Positions 1-5,944 of a stretch of DNA of 6,463 nucleotides are shown in pieces. How positions within the stretch are numbered: position 1 is the first letter of the stretch; each line of letters opens with the position of its first letter. A model generated the notes under the pieces. That model did no database searches. It saw only the letters and a list, made by a program, of their open reading frames with translations, and was not told the DNA's origin. The stretch lies in the NCBI GenBank assembly GCA_009781525.1, contig WQXZ01000102.1:1-6463 (forward strand), in the 5' to 3' direction. The translations under genes were made by a program, and so were the position numbers. Source of the stretch: Coriobacteriia bacterium. GTDB lineage: Bacteria; Actinomycetota; Coriobacteriia; Coriobacteriales; UBA8131.

Positions 1-1
1 A

Positions 2-193
2 ATTGCGATAATCATTGCCTCGCTATATGGTGTAAGTGATGAAGTGCACCAGTATTTCGTGCCAACAAGGCATGCAGACCCAGTCGACTGGATGTTTGAT
101 ACGATTGGAGCCTTGCTTGGTGCAAGTATTGCAGTCTTTGTAATCTCTGCTCGAACAGTGAAGAGAAGCCGAGAGCGTGACCGTCTGGTTTAG
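2..193 (+). CDS. VanZ-family membrane protein, C-terminal part (5' end outside window)
   Basis: The first 63 codons read in the + frame from base 2 to the TAG at 191-193. They encode a short hydrophobic stretch, then Tyr-Gly-Val-Ser-Asp-Glu-Val-His-Gln-Tyr-Phe-Val-Pro, then Asp-Pro-Val-Asp-Trp-Met-Phe-Asp-Thr-Ile-Gly-Ala-Leu-Leu-Gly, a second hydrophobic segment and a basic tail (Lys-Arg-Ser-Arg-Glu-Arg-Asp-Arg). The S-D-E-x-H-Q-x-F-x-P and D-x-x-x-D-T-x-G-A-x-x-G signatures are typical of the C-terminal half of VanZ-like proteins, which are small multi-span membrane proteins. VanZ itself gives low-level teicoplanin resistance, but most chromosomal homologues have no assigned function, so no resistance claim is made. 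The gene is cut by the window edge. It converges on the hydrolase gene, with stop codons overlapping by 4 bases. Confidence 0.85.
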   Translation: MAIIIASLYGVSDEVHQYFVPTRHADPVDWMFDTIGALLGASIAVFVISARTVKRSRERDRLV

Positions 194-1320
194 TACCAGC
201 GAGCAGCACCCAACCAGCCATATCCAGAGATAGTTGAGATCTTCACAACATCACCGGGACGTGGTGCATGAATAAACTGACCACCACCGATACATAGTCC
301 GACATGTGAGGTATTCCAGAGAATGTCTCCCGGTTGAGCTTCAGATACCGACATACGCATCGGTGCGTTGTAGTACTGAGCGTTACCACCACGAGGAATA
401 TAGATTCCCACCTGACGATAGCACCAGGATGTCAGTCCAGAACAGTCAAATGAATTCGGTCCGGTCGCAGCCCAGACATAAGGGCAGCCAAGGCGAGAGT
501 ATGCTGCTTCAACAATGCTAGAGAACGTACGCCCGTCGTATGCAACATAGCCATAAGAGCCGCCAGGAGGAGTATTAGCCTGTGCCTGTCTACGCGCCTC
601 TTCTTCTTCGCGACGACGGCGCTCTTCTTCAGCTCGACGTTCTTCCTCGATCAGCTGACGTACTTCTGCTTCAAGCCTGTTTAGCTCTGCCTGGTAGGCA
701 GCCATCACGTCTTGACCAGCCTTGTAGATCTCTTCAGCCTCTTCCAGCTTTTGAATAGCAATTTGTTCTTGAATGGCATATTCTTCACGCGCTAACTCAG
801 CTTCAGCACGAGCATCCTCGCACTGAGCGATCAGAGCAGCGTCACGATTGTTTATCGAATTAAGCAAGTCCCATGAAGTTGAGAACTCAACAAATGTTGA
901 TGAGCCAAATATCACATCCAGGTATGAAAGCGGTCCTTGCTTATACATTGACCGGGCACGTCTACCCAACTCAGCTTGTATCTCGCTTGTCCTGGCAACA
1001 GCCGCATCGATTCGACCTTGCGCCTCCTCCATGTTGCGAAGTGCTTGGTCGTGGGCATCCATTGCATCGTAGTAGTCATTGGCATACTGAGAAAGCAAGA
1101 GGTCGTACTCATCCATCTTTCGCTTGACCTCGTCAGCCTCCGCTTGTTTTTCAGCAGAGGTTGTTGCGAAAGCCTTGTTCGGTAGCACTATATTGGCCAA
1201 GCCAAGAGCGGCGGCCGCTATGGTCGCATAACCAATGAAGTTACGACGGCTGAGAGACGGAGAGTCTTTCGCAGTTTTGGGTAACTCTCCAGATGCAGTT
1301 TTCTCACAGGTAGCAGGCAT
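190..1320 (-). CDS. Tat-exported, PcsB-like coiled-coil NlpC/P60 peptidoglycan hydrolase
   Basis: This 376-residue protein is predicted to be a secreted endopeptidase; the family usually cuts the D-gamma-Glu to diamino-acid bond in stem peptides. The N-terminus carries a twin-arginine signal: Ser-Arg-Arg-Asn-Phe at 24-28, a hydrophobic core at about 29-46, and Ala-Phe-Ala at 50-52 as a likely cleavage site. Residues 57-125 and 155-248 are long, charged, heptad-like helices. The region between them, around Tyr-Lys-Gln-Gly-Pro and Leu-Asp-Val-Ile-Phe-Gly-Ser, resembles the PcsB coiled-coil domain. Residues 222-246 are almost only Glu, Arg and Ala. A short Pro/Gly linker leads to the NlpC/P60 domain at about 262-376, with catalytic Cys293 in Asp-Cys-Ser-Gly, His339 in Ser-His-Val-Gly and His351 in Phe-Ile-His-Ala-Pro. 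All three are present, so it should be active. The ATG start is supported by AAGGAG at 1337-1332, although the 11-base spacing is long. PcsB-type proteins are often controlled by FtsEX; nothing here shows that partner. Confidence 0.92.
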   Translation of the reverse strand: MPATCEKTASGELPKTAKDSPSLSRRNFIGYATIAAAALGLANIVLPNKAFATTSAEKQAEADEVKRKMDEYDLLLSQYANDYYDAMDAHDQALRNMEEAQGRIDAAVARTSEIQAELGRRARSMYKQGPLSYLDVIFGSSTFVEFSTSWDLLNSINNRDAALIAQCEDARAEAELAREEYAIQEQIAIQKLEEAEEIYKAGQDVMAAYQAELNRLEAEVRQLIEEERRAEEERRRREEEEARRQAQANTPPGGSYGYVAYDGRTFSSIVEAAYSRLGCPYVWAATGPNSFDCSGLTSWCYRQVGIYIPRGGNAQYYNAPMRMSVSEAQPGDILWNTSHVGLCIGGGQFIHAPRPGDVVKISTISGYGWLGAARWY

Positions 1321-1331
1321 TTTCTTTTACG

Positions 1332-1337
1332 CTCCTT
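1332..1337 (-). promoter_or_regulatory. Ribosome binding site of the NlpC/P60 gene
   Basis: AAGGAG on the minus strand lies 11 bases upstream of the ATG at 1320. It is the only good Shine-Dalgarno match near this start. The spacing is longer than usual, which may lower initiation. Confidence 0.55.
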
Positions 1338-1375
1338 CGCCATTTTCCCTGGAATTTATATTGAATCCGCAGACG

Positions 1376-1404
1376 ATGCTATCACTCCGCCCTATTTAGA
1401 GCAA
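1376..1404 (-). promoter_or_regulatory. Candidate sigma-70-type promoter for the NlpC/P60 gene
   Basis: On the minus strand TTGCTC (1404-1399) and TAGCAT (1381-1376) are separated by exactly 17 bases and would give a leader of roughly 50 bases before the ATG. Each hexamer matches the consensus only partly. The call rests on the spacing and on the location in the only non-coding gap (1321-1442) between gatD and this gene. Nothing else was recognised in that gap. Confidence 0.25.
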
Positions 1405-1442
1405 CTGCTGTCTATCCGGGTTAAGCAAGCGTTACCTCACAG

Positions 1443-2288
1443 TTACGAATGCAAAATACTGTGGTGATTAGCCAAAAAAACCCGAAAAGCCACAACATCT
1501 AGTTGTAATCCAAGCGCAACATACGCCGATGTTGTGCTTTTGACTGTTACCTCATACGGCTCGTCGCCAACCATAGGTAAGCCAATACCCGATTCAAGCA
1601 TCTTTTTATACAACAAGTCTGCCAACCAAGCAACGAACGCCGGATTACGCGTAACCAGGCCAAGTACTGAGCTGGCAATAAACCCACCGATTCGAAACCC
1701 TTCAAACCGAGCACCCTCATCATGTGGCTGCTCACCCACCGTTTGCCCGCCTGCAAAACCGGCATCGAAGCCCTTCTCAATCATAAACATCGGCACTGCC
1801 CGCTGGTCGTAGCACTCAATCCGACTGCCCCGATTCTGAAAACCAATCAGGTACTCATCACCAAACCTGAACAACACCTCCCCAACCTCTCTTTCAACCA
1901 GCCTCACAGCCTGATAATCAAATAAACCGAGCGCCTCTACCTGTTGACCGCTGCTTTGGTCAATCAGTATGCGCTGCCCGAACAAGTCAGCTGAATTTCC
2001 TGTGGATAAAATCAGCCTGTTCTTATCCAGATAATCTTTAAGCTGTTGACGGTGTTGCTGCAGGTGGTTGAGTGCGAGAAGCTGCTTGTCTTCTGTTCCG
2101 CAGCCGATGTAGAGAAGGTCGCAGTCGGTCAGGTCGAGTGTGTCCGCCAGTGACTGGTACCGCACATTGACATTGAAGCCGGCATGCCGAAGCGAATAAG
2201 CAAGAACCTTGATATTGCCATTTTCGCCATAGAGATTCAGCAGGTCAGCGTAGAGGTGTAGCAGGGTGATTGTCGGTTGCGTGGTCAT
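1443..2288 (-). CDS. gatD: GatD-like lipid II isoglutaminyl synthase subunit (GATase_3 fold) lacking the usual catalytic residues
   Basis: The 281-residue protein belongs to the CobB/CobQ-type class I glutamine amidotransferases that pair with MurT. In the canonical complex GatD hydrolyses glutamine and passes ammonia to MurT, which amidates D-Glu in lipid II. Family marks are Leu-Tyr-Ala-Asp-Leu-Leu-Asn-Leu-Tyr-Gly-Glu-Asn-Gly-Asn at 12-25 (canonical L-Y-P-D-L-L-N-L-Y-G-D-x-G-N), Tyr-Ile-Gly-Cys-Gly at 60-64, Gly-Phe-Gln-Asn-Arg at 149-153 and a Thr-Arg-Asn-Pro segment at 213-216. The nucleophile turn, normally C-G-G-Y-Q-L-L-G, reads Ser-Thr-Gly-Asn-Ser-Ala-Asp-Leu-Phe-Gly at 95-104, with no Cys. 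The segment that normally holds the catalytic His (Y-L-H-G-P-L-L) reads Ile-Ala-Ser-Ser-Val-Leu-Gly-Leu-Val at 204-212, with no His. A tail of about 30 residues extends past the usual end. Glutaminase activity is thus doubtful, and a structural or substrate-binding role with MurT is possible. The ATG lies 1 base after the murT stop with only a weak Shine-Dalgarno, which suggests translational coupling. Confidence 0.85.
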   Translation of the reverse strand: MTTQPTITLLHLYADLLNLYGENGNIKVLAYSLRHAGFNVNVRYQSLADTLDLTDCDLLYIGCGTEDKQLLALNHLQQHRQQLKDYLDKNRLILSTGNSADLFGQRILIDQSSGQQVEALGLFDYQAVRLVEREVGEVLFRFGDEYLIGFQNRGSRIECYDQRAVPMFMIEKGFDAGFAGGQTVGEQPHDEGARFEGFRIGGFIASSVLGLVTRNPAFVAWLADLLYKKMLESGIGLPMVGDEPYEVTVKSTTSAYVALGLQLDVVAFRVFLANHHSILHS

Positions 2289-2289
2289 G

Positions 2290-3699
2290 TCAGCTCGCTG
2301 TCAGGTCGATAAATGGCTGCACGTGGTCAAAGTTGAGAGCTGCGACAATTGTTCCTGCGGTGTGCTCTAGTTGGTCGGTTACGCGGGAGTCCATTTGGTC
2401 AAAGCAGCTGATGTTAGCTTCGGGGATGCCTGCGTACTTCAGCCGCACTGCGATGGTTTCTGCATCAACCCCTGTGCAGATAGCAGCACTTACCCGACCA
2501 GCCAGCAGGTCAAAGTTAACATCGTAGAGCCAGGCTAAATCGTCAGAATCATAGCGTCGGCTGATCTCCTTCCAGCCGACCAATAGAACAATCGGCTCAT
2601 TAAGTCTACTGGCAAAAACGATTGACTGGTTAAAGGTGGCAGCATTTTCTGCCTTGTTGTTCAAAACATAGACATGACGCTGCCTATAGTCGTAGCTACT
2701 GTAGATTTTCTGCGATATCGCCTGTTGGCTTAAGGTATCGGCGATACGTTGCCGGTCGGTTTCTGGCAGGAGTTTTGTCAGCGTAGTGTAAGCCGCCATG
2801 ATGTTGGTGACATTGAAAAGCAGCCGGCTGTTGGCTTTGATCGTGATGCTGTCATCAATGATAAGCTGATCCTCGCTTCCGTCTCTGGCTTGACCAGAAA
2901 TTACTTGGGTAACAGCTGTATCGAGCCTGTGAGTCATATGCCCGTTTGGACACTTAAAGCTGCCTTGCGACTCAAACAGATAGTAGTCGTACACGAGAAG
3001 GCTGGCACAGACCGGACAGTAGGCTGCGTCCACTGCATCGAAACGCTGTTGCCTGCTTTTTAGCGCCCAGTCAGCGGTTATGCCGTAGCTGGTTATGTTG
3101 CTTGCAGTTGCGAAAGCGTCTGCGACAGCGCCTGTGGTAGCGTCTATGAATGCAGGGATGCTTAACAGTTCATCTGGCAAACCAAAGCGCATCAGCAGGG
3201 GGTCATCGCCGTTTAATATCAGCTGCTGGTCAGGACGCAGGGATTGCCTGATTTCTGAGTAGATGAAGTCTGTGTGCCTTTGCCTTGGAGGCTGATCACG
3301 AGTGACATTGGTAATGACCACCAGGTCTGGCTTGATAAAGGGTAGTGTGTGCTTGCAGCTGCGCTCGTCGATTTCTGCGACCAATGCGTCCGCCTTGATG
3401 CGACCGGTCAGGCTTGCTGCTTTAAGCAACGAGGTCACAATGCCGTTTCGCATATTTGAGCCTTCAGCATTGTGAACAACAGTAAATCCAAGCTGACGAA
3501 GACTTTCGGCAATGTATCCTGAAGTTGACCCTTTGCCTGATGACCCAGTAACAACAACCTTGATCTTGGGCAGCACCAGTCGCTCTGCCAGGCTTGGGCA
3601 GATGCGCAGGGCAATCGCTCCAGGTGTTACACTGCCGCGATTGCTCAGTCCGCCAATGGCAGCCAGTAACTTGGCAACGATGATTGCCAGAACCTTCAC
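2290..3699 (-). CDS. murT: MurT-like Mur ligase (lipid II isoglutaminyl synthase synthetase subunit), variant motifs
   Basis: The 469-residue cytoplasmic Mur ligase has the middle ATP-binding domain and a C-terminal DUF1727 region. MurT normally uses ATP and ammonia supplied by GatD to amidate the D-Glu of lipid II. Visible motifs are Thr-Gly-Ser-Ser-Gly-Lys-Gly-Ser-Thr at 51-59 (P-loop, Lys56; canonical MurT has G-T-N-G-K-T-T-T), Glu-Ile-Asp-Glu at 109-112, Thr-Arg-Asp-Gln at 133-136, Asn-Val-Thr-Asn-Ile-Met-Ala-Ala at 296-303, and Asp-Leu-Ala-Trp-Leu-Tyr-Asp-Val-Asn-Phe-Asp at 387-397 (canonical D-x-S-W-L-W-D-V-D-F-E). A zinc ribbon sits inside the ATPase domain with Cys228, Cys231 and Cys250, but the usual fourth Cys is replaced by Gly-His (His254 in C-P-N-G-H). 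The N-D-x-x-A-D-G-x-D segment before the D-x-S-W motif reads Gly-Trp-Lys-Glu-Ile-Ser-Arg-Arg-Tyr. The start is GTG at 3699, inside a GTGA overlap with the asnB-like stop and without a strong Shine-Dalgarno. The match to the family is clear; the exact substrate is not. Confidence 0.88.
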   Translation of the reverse strand: MKVLAIIVAKLLAAIGGLSNRGSVTPGAIALRICPSLAERLVLPKIKVVVTGSSGKGSTSGYIAESLRQLGFTVVHNAEGSNMRNGIVTSLLKAASLTGRIKADALVAEIDERSCKHTLPFIKPDLVVITNVTRDQPPRQRHTDFIYSEIRQSLRPDQQLILNGDDPLLMRFGLPDELLSIPAFIDATTGAVADAFATASNITSYGITADWALKSRQQRFDAVDAAYCPVCASLLVYDYYLFESQGSFKCPNGHMTHRLDTAVTQVISGQARDGSEDQLIIDDSITIKANSRLLFNVTNIMAAYTTLTKLLPETDRQRIADTLSQQAISQKIYSSYDYRQRHVYVLNNKAENAATFNQSIVFASRLNEPIVLLVGWKEISRRYDSDDLAWLYDVNFDLLAGRVSAAICTGVDAETIAVRLKYAGIPEANISCFDQMDSRVTDQLEHTAGTIVAALNFDHVQPFIDLTAS

Positions 3700-5810
3700 G
3701 AGCCAGCACCATCGCTTTGCTCTGGCGGGGCGACTGTTGCAGTAATAACAATCGGCGGCGCTACCTGTGTAGTATTTCGCAACTCGCCTCCGCGCGGGTG
3801 AGGTGGCTCGTCAGGTGTTTCCGGCAAAGGCGCATCAATGAACATACGTAACCACAGCTCAAGATGAATCATGCGCCAGAAACTCAACGTGGTTGCATCC
3901 CCCGTACCGTCGTAATATGCCTGAAAGGCTTCTCTTGCCACGGCAGCGTTAAAGTACGGTCGCTCAGCAAAGCTGTCTGACTGAAAGATGTCCAGGTATT
4001 TATCCTTCATATAACCGAACCACTCGATCTCGGGAGTCGAGAAGCCGATTTTGTTTCGCCTATTTGCCACCTCTTTTGGTAGGTAGGGTAGCATTGCGTC
4101 ACGTAGCATGCGCTTGTTCCAGCTGCCATGAATCAGCGCCTCGTCGGACTGCGCCCAGATAAAACGCACCAGGTCTTTATTTACAAAAGGCAGCCTGCCC
4201 TCAAGCGAGAATCGCATTGCAGAGCGGTCTTCATAGCGAGCCACGCAGGGAGCAGAATACGCAGTCAGGTCGTAGACCAGCCTAAGCTTCAGATTATCCT
4301 GCACCGCCTGGTATCTCTCGCCAGCAAAGCGATTGGCAAAATCGGTGCTGATAAACAGTCGGTCATCCCAAGCCTTCTTGCCAAACAGGCGCGAAGTGAA
4401 GCGTACTCTAAGCAGCCGGAAAATCTTATCAAAGCTGGCAAAGCCTTCCCTGATCAGACGCAGATACTGGCGGCGCGCCTTCAGCTGTCTAAGGTAGACA
4501 GCATAGTAGGGAACATATCCCGCCATCATCTCGTCCGGCCCTGCTCCGGTCAGAAAACTCTCAACATTTTGCGCCACCAGCCTGAGCATGTGATACTGCG
4601 CATAGGGGCCGGTCGATATTATCGGCTGTTCAATGGTGTAGATGAAGTCATCGAAGTCAGCAACGAACTCATCAACCTGAGGTGAGTCTTTAAACGGCTC
4701 GATCTTGCCCTGGTGCATGCGTAAAAAGGCATCGATATACTCCTCTTCATTATTGATAGAGCCAGGAAACACCGCACTGAAGGTCTTCTGCTTCTCACCC
4801 ACAGCTGTCGTCATTTCAGGATTTTTTTCCATCAAGGTCGTGACTATAGTTGCAAGAGTTGTTGAGTCCATGCCGCCCGAAAGCGCCGACCCTATTGTCC
4901 GATCGCTCCGCAGACGCATGCCAACGGAATCCTTCAGCAGCTGGTAATACTGCTTGGCTGTCTCTGGCGTGTACGGCGCGTGATCCCGCCGCTCCGAGCT
5001 GGCAATCAACTCATCGATAATTGTGGTGTAGTAGAAAACCCTGGTTCCCTGTGCATCGATCTCAAGCGCCTGCCCACCCAGCAACTGATAAACACCATCA
5101 AAAAAGGTCTCAGAATTGTCATCATGCAGGCGAAAACGCAGATATCGATAGACACTCCGGTCATTCGCACGACGCTCAATCAATCCCGAAAAAACAATCG
5201 GCTTCAGTTCAGAACTAAAAATCAAAGCGGGAGACAACCTCTGTTCTTCAGGCTGCAAACCTTCTTCTGTCGTGTCGTTTGTGCTGGGCTCTGGTTGCGC
5301 ACCTACACTACCGATTATTGGTGCGTAGTAGAGTGGCTTGATGCCAAAGTGGTCGCGACTCAAGGTCAGGCGCTCATCAACGCGGTCATAGATTGCCATG
5401 CCCCACATGCCGTTGAACATCTCAAAGCAGTCCTTGCCCCACTCACTGAAAGCTGCCAGTACCACCTCTGCGTCTGACTCGGTAGTGAAGCTGTGACCAA
5501 GTGCAACCAGCTCATCGCGCAACTCAAGATAGTTATAGATCATGCCGCTCATGCTGAGCACAAAGCGACCATCAGCAGAAAACATCGGCTGATCACCGCC
5601 GGCTTCATCAATAATCACCAGCCGGCGATGCGCCAGACCCACCTGCTGCTCAAGAAAGAATCCCTCGCCATCCGGTCCACGATGCGCCTGAAAGCGATTC
5701 ATCCGCTGGAGCAATGCGAGCCCAGGCGGCTCTTGTTGCTCGAAGCTGTCTGACTGGTCAGTCAGCCCAGCTGGCGCAACGATTCCAAAATAGCCTGCGA
5801 TTCCGCTCAA
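3696..5810 (-). CDS. asnB: AsnB-like asparagine synthetase homologue with degenerate glutaminase site
   Basis: This 704-residue protein has a class II (Ntn) glutaminase-like domain at about 2-165 and an ATP-pyrophosphatase synthetase domain at about 275-655. AsnB enzymes adenylate a carboxylate and amidate it with ammonia from glutamine. Some Gram-positive members act on peptidoglycan diaminopimelate or cross-bridge Asp. The start is TTG, supported by AGGAG 5 bases upstream and an in-frame stop further up. It gives Met-Ser-Gly-Ile, so the nucleophile Cys is Ser2 (AGC). His-Arg-Gly-Pro-Asp (43-47), His-Arg-Arg-Leu (61-64) and Glu-Ser-Asp (111-113) are kept, but N-G-E-I-Y-N reads Ser88-Gly-Met90-Ile-Tyr-Asn. 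In the synthetase domain the PP-loop Ser-Gly-Gly-Met-Asp-Ser (311-316) is intact, and so is Asn-Lys-Ile-Gly-Phe (586-590). The G-E/Q-G-x-D-E loop reads Gly-Ala424-Gly-Pro-Asp-Glu. There is an insert at about 165-195 and a Pro-rich tail of about 45 residues. ATP-dependent ligation looks possible; glutamine use looks lost. A non-asparagine product is plausible. Confidence 0.88.
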   Translation of the reverse strand: MSGIAGYFGIVAPAGLTDQSDSFEQQEPPGLALLQRMNRFQAHRGPDGEGFFLEQQVGLAHRRLVIIDEAGGDQPMFSADGRFVLSMSGMIYNYLELRDELVALGHSFTTESDAEVVLAAFSEWGKDCFEMFNGMWGMAIYDRVDERLTLSRDHFGIKPLYYAPIIGSVGAQPEPSTNDTTEEGLQPEEQRLSPALIFSSELKPIVFSGLIERRANDRSVYRYLRFRLHDDNSETFFDGVYQLLGGQALEIDAQGTRVFYYTTIIDELIASSERRDHAPYTPETAKQYYQLLKDSVGMRLRSDRTIGSALSGGMDSTTLATIVTTLMEKNPEMTTAVGEKQKTFSAVFPGSINNEEEYIDAFLRMHQGKIEPFKDSPQVDEFVADFDDFIYTIEQPIISTGPYAQYHMLRLVAQNVESFLTGAGPDEMMAGYVPYYAVYLRQLKARRQYLRLIREGFASFDKIFRLLRVRFTSRLFGKKAWDDRLFISTDFANRFAGERYQAVQDNLKLRLVYDLTAYSAPCVARYEDRSAMRFSLEGRLPFVNKDLVRFIWAQSDEALIHGSWNKRMLRDAMLPYLPKEVANRRNKIGFSTPEIEWFGYMKDKYLDIFQSDSFAERPYFNAAVAREAFQAYYDGTGDATTLSFWRMIHLELWLRMFIDAPLPETPDEPPHPRGGELRNTTQVAPPIVITATVAPPEQSDGAGS

Positions 5811-5815
5811 GTGTT

Positions 5816-5820
5816 CTCCT
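5816..5820 (-). promoter_or_regulatory. Ribosome binding site that fixes the TTG start of the AsnB-like gene
   Basis: AGGAG on the minus strand lies 5 bases before the TTG at 5810. The reading frame upstream of TTG reaches a TGA without another usual start codon. The site therefore fixes residue 2 of the product as Ser, which matters because canonical AsnB has Cys there. Confidence 0.8.
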
Positions 5821-5868
5821 GACGCTTTGGCTTGAAGTTGTTTTCATGATACTACCAGAATAAGCGGG

Positions 5869-5900
5869 CAAACTTACTCAATGCTGTAGTTGAGTGCTTG
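5869..5900. repeat. Inverted repeat in the leader of the AsnB-like gene
   Basis: ACTCAA (5876-5881) and TTGAGT (5890-5895) form a perfect 6-base palindrome arm pair around an 8-base centre. In the minus-strand transcript the flanking CAAGC (5900-5896) can pair with GTTTG (5873-5869) across a 2-base bulge, with one G-U pair. This gives 11 base pairs in total. No T-run follows in the minus direction, so it is not a plain terminator. It sits about 60-90 bases upstream of the TTG start and could be a repressor site or a leader hairpin. Apart from this repeat and the ribosome binding site, nothing clear was seen in the non-coding 5811-5944 stretch. Confidence 0.4.
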
Positions 5901-5944
5901 ATAGATGGATGGTTTAAGCCTGGTTTGCTTTTTCGTTTAGAAAA

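Noticed and set aside
12..221. 69-codon minus-strand frame opposite the vanZ-like gene
   Set aside because: The + strand frame shows VanZ signatures, while the minus frame is His/Leu/Gln-rich noise.
1438..1463. Inverted repeat CACAGT / ACTGTG around the gatD stop codon, considered as a terminator
   Set aside because: The stem is only 6 base pairs with a 14-base loop, it lies partly in coding sequence and no T-run follows in either direction.
4128..4685. 185-codon open frame on the + strand, opposite the AsnB-like gene
   Set aside because: It lies wholly within a clear minus-strand gene with intact family motifs, has no recognisable domain and is a frame shadow. The same holds for the 165-codon + frame at 4980-5477.
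5811..5944. T-box or amino-acid riboswitch in the asnB leader
   Set aside because: No T-box sequence core, no terminator/antiterminator pair, and the gap is too short for a typical T-box; only the inverted repeat is real.
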